Shown here: positions 1-8,187 of the stretch, piece after piece
How positions within the stretch are numbered: the stretch's first letter is position 1
Layout: each line of letters opens with the position of its first letter
NCBI GenBank assembly: GCA_034521715.1
Contig: JAXHLY010000009.1
Location: forward strand, 124,001-188,000
DNA: 64,000 nucleotides
Source of the DNA: Methylohalomonas sp034521715
GTDB taxonomy: Bacteria; Pseudomonadota; Gammaproteobacteria; Methylohalomonadales; Methylohalomonadaceae
Direction of reading: 5' to 3'
Notes under the pieces: model-generated
Databases searched by the model: none
What the model was told of the DNA's origin: nothing
What the model saw: only the letters and a program-made list of their open reading frames with translations
Made by a program: the position numbers and the translations under genes

Positions 1-2
1 CG

Positions 3-338
3 GAGATCGCCTGGGTCGGTCAGGCCGAGGAAGCGCTAAAGGAGGAAGGCACTGACTACCGCAGCGGCACTTTCCCGTTCATGGCCAGCGGCCGTGCCCG
101 TGGCATGGGCGACACCGAGGGCCTGGTGAAGATACTCGCCGATGCCAATACCGACGAAATCCTCGGTGTGCACATCTTCGGCCCAAGCGCTTCGGAACTG
201 ATCATGGAGGCCGTCACGGCCATGGCCTATGACGCCAGCAGCGAGGACATCGCCCGCACGATTCACGCCCATCCGACCCTCAGCGAGGCCATGCACGAGG
301 CAGCCCTGGCGGTCGACCAGCGCACATTGCATCTGTAA
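3..338 (+). CDS. lpdA: Dihydrolipoamide dehydrogenase, C-terminal part (cut by window start)
   Basis: The frame is open from base 3 and stops at TAA 336-338, giving about 111 residues of the C-terminal dimerisation domain of the FAD flavoprotein E3. The segment HAHPTLSE (bases 265-288) holds the conserved His-Glu pair that acts as the catalytic base in this family. The stretch GVHIFGPSASELI before it is the typical dimer-interface strand and helix. E3 reoxidises lipoyl groups of the pyruvate or 2-oxoglutarate dehydrogenase complexes and so belongs to acetyl-CoA supply, which suits the PHB genes that follow. The start and redox Cys pair lie outside the window. Family assignment is firm; which complex it serves cannot be told. 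Confidence 0.93.
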   Translation, partial: EIAWVGQAEEALKEEGTDYRSGTFPFMASGRARGMGDTEGLVKILADANTDEILGVHIFGPSASELIMEAVTAMAYDASSEDIARTIHAHPTLSEAMHEAALAVDQRTLHL

Positions 339-415
339 GCTGCAAATATGCAGGCTGGCTAAGCGGGAGACACTGGAGTCACGTCTGGTGTTTCTGTTAC
401 ATATCTTGCAGGATT

Positions 416-428
416 GTTGCACTGCAAC
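416..428. promoter_or_regulatory. Perfect palindrome upstream of phaA, candidate PhaR operator
   Basis: GTTGCACTGCAAC is a perfect inverted repeat around one central base, 73 bases before the phaA start. Near-matches occur before both phasin genes (4126-4140 and 16905-16934). PhaR is encoded three genes downstream and is known to repress PHA genes by binding TGC/GCA palindromes. Binding here is inferred from that recurrence. Confidence 0.6.
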
Positions 429-500
429 GTAGCCATGTGTCAAGCCTAACCATTGGCGGTACATGATTCCCATAACAATCAAATATCCGGAGAATCACGA

Positions 501-1682
501 ATGACGGAGAATGTCGTAATTGTGGCTGCCGGTCGGACTGCCATTGGTAATTTCAACGGCAGTCTGGCAAGCCTCGCGGCCAGCGCCCTCGGTACCAGGG
601 TCATCAGTACCCTGCTTGAGCAATCCGGTGTCAGCCCGGACCAGGTCAACGAAGTCATCATGGGCCATGTGCTCACTGCCGGAGTCGGCATGAATCCGGC
701 CCGCCAGGCATCCATCGGTGCCGGCATACCGGCAACCGTTCCGTCCATGACCATCAACAAGGTCTGTGGCAGCGGTCTCAAGGCCGTGGCCCTGGCGGCG
801 CAGTCCATCCGCGCCGGCGATGCCGACATTATCGTTGCCGGTGGCCAGGAAAGCATGAGCCAGGCCCCGCATGTACTGCCGAATTCCCGCACCGGCCAGA
901 AGATGGGCGAGTGGAAACTGATCGACAGCATGATCTATGACGGCCTGTGGGATGTCTTCAACAACTACCACATGGGCAACACTGCCGAGAACATAGCCAA
1001 GAAGTACGGCATCTCGCGCGAGGAACAGGACGAGTTCGCCGCCGCCTCGCAGAACAAGGCCGAGGCCGCCATCAAGGCAGGCAAGTTCACGGACGAAATC
1101 ATCCCGGTCGAGATCCCGCAGCGCAAGGGCGATCCGATCGTCTTCGATACCGACGAATTCCCGCGCGAAGGCGCCACCGCCGAGGGCCTGGGCAAGCTGC
1201 GCCCCGCTTTCGACAAGGACGGTACCGTCACCGCCGGCAATGCCTCCGGTATCAACGACGGCGCCGCCGCCACCATCGTCATGAGCGAAAGCAAGGCGAA
1301 GGAGCTCGGCCTGACCCCGATCGCCCGGATTTCCGCCTACGGCACCGCCGGCGTCGATCCGCAGATCATGGGTACCGGCCCGATCCCGGCGAGCCAGCTC
1401 TGTCTCAAGCGGGCCGGCTGGTCGGTTGACGATCTCGACCGGATCGAGGCCAACGAGGCCTTTGCCGCCCAGGCCATTGCCGTCAACCGCGACATGGGCT
1501 GGGACACCGGCAAGGTCAACGTCAACGGCGGCGCCATTGCCCTGGGCCATCCCATCGGTGCCTCCGGTTGCCGCCTGCTGGTCACGCTGCTGCATGAAAT
1601 CAAGCGCAACGGCGGTGGCAAGGGCCTGGCCACGCTGTGCATCGGCGGCGGCCAGGGTGTTGCACTGGCAGTGGAGGTGTAA
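501..1682 (+). CDS. phaA: Acetyl-CoA C-acetyltransferase (beta-ketothiolase)
   Basis: It condenses two acetyl-CoA to acetoacetyl-CoA, the first step of PHB synthesis. At 393 residues it has normal thiolase length. The nucleophilic Cys lies in NKVCGSGLK near residue 89, the catalytic His in ALGHPIGASG near 349, and the second Cys in CIGGGQG near 379. The ATG at 501 is chosen over an in-frame start at 453 because GGAGA lies 7 bases before it and the thiolase N-terminus (MTENVVIVAAGRTAIG) begins there. phaB starts 2 bases after the stop, so the two are co-transcribed. A palindromic candidate PhaR site lies 73 bases upstream. The reading frame is intact, unlike several neighbours. Confidence 0.96.
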   Translation: MTENVVIVAAGRTAIGNFNGSLASLAASALGTRVISTLLEQSGVSPDQVNEVIMGHVLTAGVGMNPARQASIGAGIPATVPSMTINKVCGSGLKAVALAAQSIRAGDADIIVAGGQESMSQAPHVLPNSRTGQKMGEWKLIDSMIYDGLWDVFNNYHMGNTAENIAKKYGISREEQDEFAAASQNKAEAAIKAGKFTDEIIPVEIPQRKGDPIVFDTDEFPREGATAEGLGKLRPAFDKDGTVTAGNASGINDGAAATIVMSESKAKELGLTPIARISAYGTAGVDPQIMGTGPIPASQLCLKRAGWSVDDLDRIEANEAFAAQAIAVNRDMGWDTGKVNVNGGAIALGHPIGASGCRLLVTLLHEIKRNGGGKGLATLCIGGGQGVALAVEV

Positions 1683-1684
1683 TC

Positions 1685-2437
1685 ATGGAAGTCTCGCTGA
1701 AAGACAGAGTCGCACTGGTCACCGGCGGTACCCGCGGCATTGGTGCAGCAATCGTGAAACAGTTTGCCGCCTCCGGCGCCAGGGTTGTCACCAATTATCG
1801 TAACCAGGAACAGGCCGAGAAGTTCCAGGCCGAGATGAAGAAGGCCGGTTACGATATCCATATCTACCAGGCCGACGTCAGTGACTTCGAGGCCTGCAAG
1901 AAACTGATTGCGGATGTCGAAAAGGATGTCGGTCCTCTGGACATCCTGGTCAACAATGCCGGCGTCACCCAGGACACTACGCTGCGCAAGATGACCAAGG
2001 AGCAGTGGGATACGGTACTGCGCATCAACCTCGACAGCGTCTACAACGTATCGCGTAACATTATCGAGGGCATGCTGGAACGCGGTTACGGCCGTATCAT
2101 CAATATCTCCTCGATTAACGGCCAGAAGGGCCAGGTCGGCCAGAGCAACTATGCCGCCGCCAAGGCCGGCATGCACGGCTTTACCATGGCGCTGGCCCAG
2201 GAAACGCGCGCGCAAGGGTATTACAGCGAACACGGTTTCACCCGGCTATATTGCCACCGACATGGTCGATGGCAGGTGCCCGAGGACGTGCGCGAGAAAA
2301 TCATTGCACAGATCCCGGTCGCCCGACTCGGCACGCCGGAAGAAATCGCCGAACTGGTGACCTATGTTGCCTCCGATAAGGCCGGCTTTATCACCGGTGC
2401 CGATATCTCCGCCAACGGCGGCCAACACATGATGTAA
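1685..2437 (+). CDS. phaB: Acetoacetyl-CoA reductase (NADPH, SDR family) with compensating frameshifts
   Basis: It reduces acetoacetyl-CoA to (R)-3-hydroxybutyryl-CoA. The Rossmann motif GGTRGIG is near residues 12-18, NNAG near 88, and the catalytic Ser/Tyr/Lys are in NISSINGQKGQ and SNYAAAKAG. The frame is open for 250 residues, but residues of about 175-196 are nonsense (TRAQGYYSEH...). The expected segment ARKGITANTVSPGYIATDMV is perfect in another frame at about 2208-2268. An extra base in the CG run near 2207 and a missing base near 2270 explain this, so the true protein is probably normal. It begins 2 bases after phaA and precedes phaR by 42 bases, in one operon. Confidence 0.93.
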   Translation: MEVSLKDRVALVTGGTRGIGAAIVKQFAASGARVVTNYRNQEQAEKFQAEMKKAGYDIHIYQADVSDFEACKKLIADVEKDVGPLDILVNNAGVTQDTTLRKMTKEQWDTVLRINLDSVYNVSRNIIEGMLERGYGRIINISSINGQKGQVGQSNYAAAKAGMHGFTMALAQETRAQGYYSEHGFTRLYCHRHGRWQVPEDVREKIIAQIPVARLGTPEEIAELVTYVASDKAGFITGADISANGGQHMM

Positions 2438-2479
2438 GGCATAGCCCTTGCTGGTAATACCTGTAAACGGACTTGTACG

Positions 2480-2956
2480 ATGAGCGAAATCCGAATTATT
2501 AAAAAATATCCGAACCGCCGCTTGTATGATACTGAAGTCAGTAAATACATCACGCTGGAAGATGTGCGCCAGCTGGTACTGGAGGGCGTTGATTTCTGTG
2601 TCAAGGACGTCAAGTCCAATGAAGATCTGACACGGGCGATTCTGCTGCAGATCATCTCCGAACAGGAACACGGCGGGGAACCCATGTTCTCTACCGACAT
2701 GCTGACCCATATCATCCGGTTTTACGGTGATTCCATGCAGACAGTTGCCTCCGATTATCTGCGCAAAAGCCTGGAAATGTTCGTGCAGCAGCAAAAACAC
2801 TTTCAGAAGAATCTCACCGATGCGGTAACGACCAATCCGATCAATACCATGACGGAAATGACCGAGCGCAATCTTAAACTATGGCGCGAGGTGCAGGATA
2901 ACTTCTTCCGGGCCGCCAGTAACAAATCCGGGAATGATTCCGATCAGAGCGACTGA
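2480..2956 (+). CDS. phaR: Polyhydroxyalkanoate synthesis repressor PhaR
   Basis: The protein has 158 residues. Its N-terminal PHB/PHA accumulation regulator DNA-binding domain begins MSEIRIIKKYPNRRLYDTE and covers about residues 5-65. The PHB accumulation regulatory domain follows (MFSTDMLTHIIRFYGDSMQ). In characterised bacteria PhaR represses phasin and PHA genes, and is released when it binds growing granules. Its place as third gene after phaA-phaB and the recurrent GTTGCA/TGCAAC palindromes in front of phaA and both phasins fit that role. The Shine-Dalgarno before ATG 2480 is weak, so translational coupling to phaB is likely. No frame damage is seen. Confidence 0.95.
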   Translation: MSEIRIIKKYPNRRLYDTEVSKYITLEDVRQLVLEGVDFCVKDVKSNEDLTRAILLQIISEQEHGGEPMFSTDMLTHIIRFYGDSMQTVASDYLRKSLEMFVQQQKHFQKNLTDAVTTNPINTMTEMTERNLKLWREVQDNFFRAASNKSGNDSDQSD

Positions 2957-3007
2957 TCGCCTCCCCTTCCAACACCTCAATTATTCGACTATTCCAGGAG
3001 TATGCCT

Positions 3008-4035
3008 ATGGCCAGGTCAAAACCCACGCGGCAACAATCTGCGTTGAACTGACTCCACCATGCCCTGCAAATCGATACATGAACACCTGGCTGCGATCAA
3101 TGGCAGCAATCGCTGGATCTGACCCTGAATTCATTTATGCGCGTGAGCGAATTCGCCGGGGAAGCCGTCGAAACAGCAACACGTCAACAGAACGAGGCCA
3201 TGAGCATGGTTATTGATCCCTACTTCGATCAGATCAACATGGTCACCCGGTTGTTCGGCGAGCCGAATATCCAGCCGCGACTGGGACAGCATGTGGCACT
3301 GGTAACCGGTGGAACCGGTGGCATCGGCACGGCCATCTGCTCGGCGCCTGGCCGATGATCATCACTATGTCGTTGCCACCTATATCCCGGCTGGAGGCCG
3401 AACTGGCCAAGACGTGGCAGTACGCCAGCAACGCGCCGACGGTTATGACTTCGGCATCATTGAATGTGACGTAGCCGATTATGATGCCTGCGAAACCATG
3501 GCTCGACAGATGGAAAAGGAATGCGGTCGCATCGATGTACTGGTCAATGCCGCCGGCATCACCCGCGACGCCACTCTGCGCAAGATGGACCCCGAGAGCT
3601 GGCATGCCGTTCTCGATACCAATCTCGACAGCGTCTTCAACGTCACCCGTAATTTCATCGACATGATGGTGGAACGCCAATACGGCCGCGTCATCAACAT
3701 CTCATCGGTTAACGGCCAGAAGGGACAACTCGGCCAGACCAATTACTCGGCCGCCAAGGCCGGCATGGTCGGATTCACCAAGTCACTGGCCCTGGAACTC
3801 GCCGATAGCAAGGTCACGGTGAACACGGTCTCACCGGGCTATGTTGCCACCAGAATGGTCGAGGCCATTCCGGACGAGGTGAAACAGCAGATCATCAGCA
3901 AGATCCTGCTGGCCGGCTGGGCAGGCCCGAGGAAATCGCCAGCGCTGTGGCCTACCTGGCCCGCGAGGACAGTGGCTACATCACCGGCGCTGATCTTGTC
4001 GAGTCAACGGTGGCCTGTACACTGGTTATAAGTAA
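3008..4035 (+). pseudogene. Broken phasin-like / acetoacetyl-CoA reductase fusion
   Basis: An AGGAG at 2996-3000 precedes ATG 3008. The first frame runs 14 codons to TGA 3050, meets a second TGA at 3080, then stays open through a helical, phasin-like stretch (about 3083-3270: WQQSLDLTLNSF..., EAVETATRQQNEAM). It passes straight into a Rossmann start, GQHVALVTGGTGGIGTAIC. The reductase continues in another frame after about 3345 (NAAGITRDATLRKM, SSVNGQKGQLGQTNYSAAKAG, NTVSPGYVATRMV). It shifts again near 3905 and 4000 and ends VNGGLYTGYK at TAA 4033-4035. It closely resembles phaB but carries about 90 extra N-terminal residues. Two nonsense codons plus three shifts make it a pseudogene or a badly sequenced gene. 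The fusion order itself is read in one frame at the junction. Confidence 0.75.
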
Positions 4036-4054
4036 GCACTTACTTATAACCAGT
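4021..4054. repeat. Perfect 16-bp inverted repeat over the stop of the reductase fusion
   Basis: Bases 4021-4036 (ACTGGTTATAAGTAAG) are repeated exactly in inverse orientation at 4039-4054, with a 2-base centre. The stop codon TAA 4033-4035 lies inside the left arm. No T-run follows, so it is not a standard intrinsic terminator. It may act as a cruciform or 3'-end protecting hairpin, or be a fold-back artefact. Confidence 0.85.
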
Positions 4055-4083
4055 CCTTCAGATAAAATATCTTACCCGCCCGC

Positions 4084-4140
4084 TTGACAGTCATCCTTCC
4101 AGGGTCTATGCTGCAAAGCAACAATGTTGCAATGCACAAC
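4084..4140 (+). promoter_or_regulatory. Sigma-70 promoter and candidate PhaR operator of the phasin gene
   Basis: A consensus -35 TTGACA (4084-4089) is followed after exactly 17 bases by TATGCT (4107-4112). The near-palindrome GTTGCAATGCACAAC (4126-4140) sits at and just past the expected start of transcription, where a bound repressor would block it. The same element occurs before the second phasin (16905-16934), which supports regulation by PhaR. Confidence 0.72.
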
Positions 4141-4161
4141 AGATTCTACAAGGAGCACACC

Positions 4162-4527
4162 ATGAGCACGAATGACTACATCAAGACAGTTACCGAGTAC
4201 AACAAAAAGTCTTACGAGGGCCTGAAGGAACTGACCGAAATCAACAAGAAGTCGCTGGAACAGATCGCCGAGCAGCAGATGGCCCTGTTCAGCCTGTTTG
4301 TTGACAGCAACAGCAAGTTCTTTGAGACCGTAGGCAAGGCCAAGGGTTACAAGGACCTGCTGAGCGCCCAGTCTGAACTGACAGCGGATTTCAGCGGCAA
4401 GGCCTTAGGGATAGCCCGTAATACTGCCGATATTATGACCGAGTCCAAGGACGAAGTCAGCGCCTGGGTTGATAAGCAGGCCAAGAATATCCCGGCTTCC
4501 AACCCGTTTGTCTCGAAAGCCGCGTAA
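4162..4527 (+). CDS. phaP: Phasin family protein (PHA granule coat)
   Basis: A 121-residue, almost wholly helical amphipathic protein of the phasin_2 type (NDYIKTVTEYNKKSYEGLKELTEINKKSLEQIAEQQ). Phasins cover PHA granules and limit their size. ATG 4162 is chosen because AAGGAG lies 7 bases upstream; an in-frame ATG at 4108 falls within the promoter. It has its own promoter and candidate PhaR operator, and a strong terminator 60 bases downstream, so it is a monocistronic unit. It is a paralogue of the phasin at 16467-16859: both share K-ASYENL/KKSYEGL-type repeats and a GYKDL or NYKDL core. The frame is intact. Confidence 0.9.
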   Translation: MSTNDYIKTVTEYNKKSYEGLKELTEINKKSLEQIAEQQMALFSLFVDSNSKFFETVGKAKGYKDLLSAQSELTADFSGKALGIARNTADIMTESKDEVSAWVDKQAKNIPASNPFVSKAA

Positions 4528-4585
4528 GACTGTCTGACTGAGGAGCAGGGAAATACGATTTCCTGATACCTCCCGGTCCGAATCA

Positions 4586-4619
4586 ACCCGCCCCGCCCCG
4601 TGCCGGGCGGGTTTTTTTG
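4586..4619 (+). terminator. Rho-independent terminator of phaP
   Basis: ACCCGCCC (4586-4593) pairs with GGGCGGGT (4605-4612) and is followed by seven Ts. It lies about 60 bases past the phasin stop. Confidence 0.93.
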
Positions 4620-4861
4620 TTTCCTGCTTCCGATAATGGTTTGAATCCCATCACCAGAAACAGGTTTGATGCCAACGGCGATGACTTCACTTCCGATCGC
4701 CCGGTACCATAGCAGCCCGGCCATGGGCCGCCATGAACCTGAGGAAAATTCCGCTACCTGATAACATTCTCGAGCGGGCACCATCTCGAATTATGAAGCC
4801 TGGCAGTAGTAACCACGATGGTTTTCACTCAAGGTAAAATACCTGCTGATAGCATGCTGAT

Positions 4862-5431
4862 ATGGACCTGGAAACACTGATCGCGAACTACGGTTATCTG
4901 GCAATCCTGGTAGGGACCCTGTTTCAGGGTGAATCAATCATGATCCTGGGGGGCTTTTTCGCCTCTCTCAGTTACCTGGAACTACCATGGGTTTTTACCT
5001 GTGGCTTTCTGGGCACCTATACAAGCGAGACCTTCTTTTACATTTTAGGTAAAACCAAGGGTGCAGATTTTATTGAGCGCAAGCCTCAATGGAAACAGAA
5101 ATCCAGGCGCGTTTTTGAACTGCTGCACAAGCACAAATACCTGCTTATTCTTGGGCATCGCTTTATCTATGGCATGCGTTCCATCACACCTTTTGCTATC
5201 GGTGCCAGCGGCATCAATACAATCACTTTCGCTACCCTGAACGCCATTGGCTCTGCATTATGGACAACAATTATAGGTACAGCCGGTTACTTCTTTGGTC
5301 ATACGCTCGAGAGATATCTTGAGGAGATTGACCGCTATGAGCATTGGGTACTGCTGGCGATTTTCTGTATTATCTTCGCCATCTGGGCGATTTCTTACTA
5401 TCTGAGCAAGTATATTACGGCCTCAAAATAA
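4862..5431 (+). CDS. DedA family membrane protein
   Basis: A 189-residue protein of the DedA / SNARE-associated family (VTT domain). It has several hydrophobic segments: residues about 10-50, an amphipathic loop, and 130-185. The family signature region reads FLGTYTSETFFYILGK ... GHRFIYGMRSITPFAIGASG, with the conserved Arg of the G-x-x-R-[F/A] type motif. DedA proteins are thought to move undecaprenyl phosphate or other lipids across the inner membrane; which substrate applies here cannot be told. It stands alone between two terminators. No strong ribosome-binding site precedes ATG 4862, and no earlier in-frame start fits. Confidence 0.88.
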   Translation: MDLETLIANYGYLAILVGTLFQGESIMILGGFFASLSYLELPWVFTCGFLGTYTSETFFYILGKTKGADFIERKPQWKQKSRRVFELLHKHKYLLILGHRFIYGMRSITPFAIGASGINTITFATLNAIGSALWTTIIGTAGYFFGHTLERYLEEIDRYEHWVLLAIFCIIFAIWAISYYLSKYITASK

Positions 5432-5480
5432 TCTGATAACAATAATCCATATGCAATTCGATTCAATAATTAATAGCTGA

Positions 5481-5518
5481 AAACTGACCGGCCGGCCTAT
5501 CGGGCCGGGCCGGTTTTG
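5481..5518. terminator. Bidirectional terminator between dedA and fae-like gene
   Basis: ACCGGCC (5487-5493) pairs with GGCCGGT (5508-5514). An A-run precedes it and a T-run follows, so it can stop transcription from both convergent genes. Confidence 0.85.
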
Positions 5519-5537
5519 TCGTAATGGGGATCGATTG

Positions 5538-6086
5538 TTAAATCTTGCCGTCCAGGCCCATCTGGTAATATTTATGGGTAATACTATCCTGGTTTTCCAG
5601 CAGCCAGTCGATACTCGGCTCGTTCTTCATGGCCTTGTGAATAGCCTGGGCCATGGCCTTTCTGTGAATATCAAACAGCACCTTGTGATCCAGATCGTCC
5701 TGTTCGGCAACAACTGGATTCAGCCAGACAGAACAGATGATGCCGAGATCATTGGCTTTGTCTTTTGGTATGTCACCTGCCCTGACGGCATCGAGTACAC
5801 CATTGGCGATGGCCGCCTGCACCGTGCCCATGAGGATATTGGTATAGCGGCTGTTATTAACCGTTACCTTACTTACCATCAATGTAACCGGCCGAACCAT
5901 AATATCGGTATTCAGAATGGCAAATACCTTGCTATGGCCTTTTACCTGATCGCCATTGAGGGTGGCCAAAGCTGTACCTACAGGCCCGTCCAGTTCACCA
6001 ATGACTACCTCCGGTTCGGCGGCTGTGCCCGGGGGGCCACCCGCGACAAGGGTTTCTCCGGAACGAAAAACAATACGCTCGCCCAT
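5538..6086 (-). CDS. Formaldehyde-activating enzyme (Fae) family protein
   Basis: The 182-residue protein aligns along its length with Fae: GETLV near the start, PVTLMVSKVTVNN near residues 62-75, AIANGVLDAVRAGDIPKDKANDL near 90-115, and MAQAIHKAMKNEPS near 150. Fae condenses formaldehyde with tetrahydromethanopterin. In the strand where classical Fae has its catalytic His (AHIDLIIG) this protein reads AAEPEVVIG, so that His appears to be missing. It may be a Fae-like paralogue with a sensing or other role. GGAGA precedes the ATG by 9 bases. It is divergent from the methyltransferase at 6260 and convergent with dedA. No other C1-transfer genes are in the window. Confidence 0.85.
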   Translation of the reverse strand: MGERIVFRSGETLVAGGPPGTAAEPEVVIGELDGPVGTALATLNGDQVKGHSKVFAILNTDIMVRPVTLMVSKVTVNNSRYTNILMGTVQAAIANGVLDAVRAGDIPKDKANDLGIICSVWLNPVVAEQDDLDHKVLFDIHRKAMAQAIHKAMKNEPSIDWLLENQDSITHKYYQMGLDGKI

Positions 6087-6259
6087 AAGATAGAGTCTCC
6101 TGTTGTCAAATTAAAAGAGAAAATGGTAACACATTGTCAAGGCAGGTGTTTTCAATCAGAATTTACTGTCCTGATGGTACAGAAGGCAGCTTACAAACGC
6201 TAAAATGAGTTTCCGGACGGAACCAAGTACACCAAAGGCCTGATCAGGGGGAAATAAAC

Positions 6260-6883
6260 GTGACTAATAAATTACAGTCAAACAACCACAGCCGCCAGAC
6301 TTATGGATTTGATTTTTTTCGGGGATTTCTCCGCGATCCGGATGTTGTGGGTTCAATCATTCCCAGTTCCCGTTATCTGGAAAAGAAGATAATCACTGCA
6401 GCCTCGCTTAATGATGCCAGTCTGGTGCTGGAACTGGGGCCGGGTACAGGTGGCACAACGCGCACTTTCCTCCGCTCCATGCCGGCAGATGCCACGCTGG
6501 TAACAGTCGAAATAAGCATGGCATTTACCGAGCTATTAAATGATATTGATGATCCCCGCCTGATAAACCATTGTGGCAGTGCGCTTGAAATCTCATCGAT
6601 ACTCCGTGAGCACAACCTACCGTCACCGGATGTCATCATTTCCGGTATCCCGTTCTCGACAATTCCCGCCGATGTTGGCAGGGCAAATTCTCGAGAACAT
6701 CTGGCATAGTATCTCAAACCGGATGGAATATTCATCGCCTACCAGTTCCGCAGCCACGTTGCCCGCCTCGCCAGACCCGTTTTTGGCGATCCGGATATTA
6801 GCCAGGAACTACGTAACATTCCGCCTATGCGCATATTCCGCTGGCAGAAACTTACCAACGGTCAGGCCCCATTACAGCGTTGA
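6260..6883 (+). pseudogene. SAM-dependent methyltransferase (phospholipid N-methyltransferase type), frameshifted
   Basis: It starts at GTG 6260 behind AGGGGGA. The first frame gives the start of a PmtA-like methyltransferase: FDFFRGFLRDPDVVGSIIPSS, then the SAM-binding LELGPGTGGTTRTFL near residues 55-70, and the acidic loop VTVEIS. It breaks near 6680-6715, where the text resumes in another frame as KPDGIFIAYQFRSHVARLARPVFGDPD and ends RWQKLTNGQAPLQR at TGA 6881-6883. The joined length of about 207 residues is normal for the family, so a single small indel explains the break. Likely substrate is a membrane phospholipid such as phosphatidylethanolamine, by family only. Confidence 0.75.
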
Positions 6884-7027
6884 TGCCGGGATTCGATCCG
6901 GACACCAGGCCATGAAAAACATAATAGATCGCTGGCCGGTGCGAAACTTGTCCAAACAGAAAAAGTCCCAAATCAGGTTGGCAGGTGCGAGTACCATGCT
7001 ACTCATTGATAACGGCTATGAAATCCC

Positions 7028-8138
7028 ATGAAAATTTTCTTGCCGGCATATCACGTCACCTGGAGCCGCCTGCTAGTGCTGGCAATGTGCTGTGCCGGCA
7101 CGTTTACAGCCCGATCGCCAGTGCCGATGACGCGCCTCCGGTTACTGTTGTTACCGTCGAGGAGAAACCACTTGTTGAAACTGTCCCCCTGACCGGAACA
7201 ATCACATCTGAACGCAGCAGCTCCCTCTCCCCCCGAACCAGCGGATTGGTTACTGCTGTTCACGTGGATGCCGGTGACCGGGTTAAACAGGGCGATACCC
7301 TCATTCAGCTGGATACAAAACTGACTGAACTTGCATTGGCACGCGCACCAGGCCTCTGCCGAGGAAGCCCGCGCACAACTGGATGAAGCCATTCGCCTGC
7401 GCGACGAAGCCCGTGAACTGGCCGCATCGCGCAATATCCCGGAGACGCGGGTACACGCGACCGAAGCCGAGGTGGCCATCAGCGAGGCTGCCCTGGCGCG
7501 ATTGCAGGTAGAGGTACGCGAACAACGTACACGCCTCCAGCGCCATGCCGTCGTGGCACCATTCGACGCCGTGGTCAGCCGCAAGCTGACGGAAGCCGGC
7601 GCAATGGGTCGATACCGGCACGCCGGTGCTCGAACTTGTCGATACCCGGAACCTGCGGCTTGATATACAGGCGCCCCAGCGCCTGTACCCCGCCATCAAC
7701 ACGGATATGCCGGTACAAATCAGGCTTGAAGCAATCCCAGATCGGGTACTGAGCGGCCGGGTACGTGCCAAGGTGCCAGTTAAAGACGTAACAGCGAGAA
7801 CATTTCTGGTACGCATCGACATCGATGAACCGGACAATAGCCTCACTGCGGGCATGTCCGCCCAGGCATCGTTCTCCGCATCGATACTGACAAACAGGGG
7901 CTGGTACTGCCACGTGACGCGATTGTCAGACTACCGGACGGTACAGCTAATGTCTGGGCAATTGACAGGGATGATGACGGCAATACCAGTGCCATCAAGG
8001 CTTCAGATCAAGTTCGGCAAGATCATGTCCGACAGCGTCGAGATAAAATCCGGATTGGCAGCCGGTCAGCAGATTGTGTTGCAAGGCTACGAAGTCCTTA
8101 GCGACGGCCAGAACGTGCGGATTATCGAACATAACTGA
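7028..8138 (+). pseudogene. RND efflux periplasmic adaptor (membrane fusion protein), multiply frameshifted
   Basis: ATG 7028 opens a signal-like segment (RLLVLAMCCAGTF). The mature adaptor continues in shifted frames: PVTVVTVEEKPLVETVPLTGTITSE, SGLVTAVHVDAGDRVKQGDTLIQLD (lipoyl half), a helical hairpin EEARAQLDEAIRLRDEARELAAS, the second lipoyl half VVAPFDAVVSRKLTEAG, then the beta-barrel VQIRLEAIPDRVLSGRV. The end reads GLAAGQQIVLQGYEVLSDGQNVRIIE. At least five frame changes are needed (near 7105, 7345, 7605, 7890 and 8010). It pairs with the RND pump 50 bases downstream. Domain order is complete, so this is either a young pseudogene or a poorly read stretch. Confidence 0.8.
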
Positions 8139-8187
8139 ACAGGACTTTTTGCAGCTGAATTTCGCTAGCGTAGTGATCAACGGCATC

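Noticed and set aside
495..1595. Long open frame on the - strand opposite phaA (366 codons)
   Set aside because: It is a shadow of a GC-rich gene; the + strand has all thiolase motifs and a ribosome-binding site.
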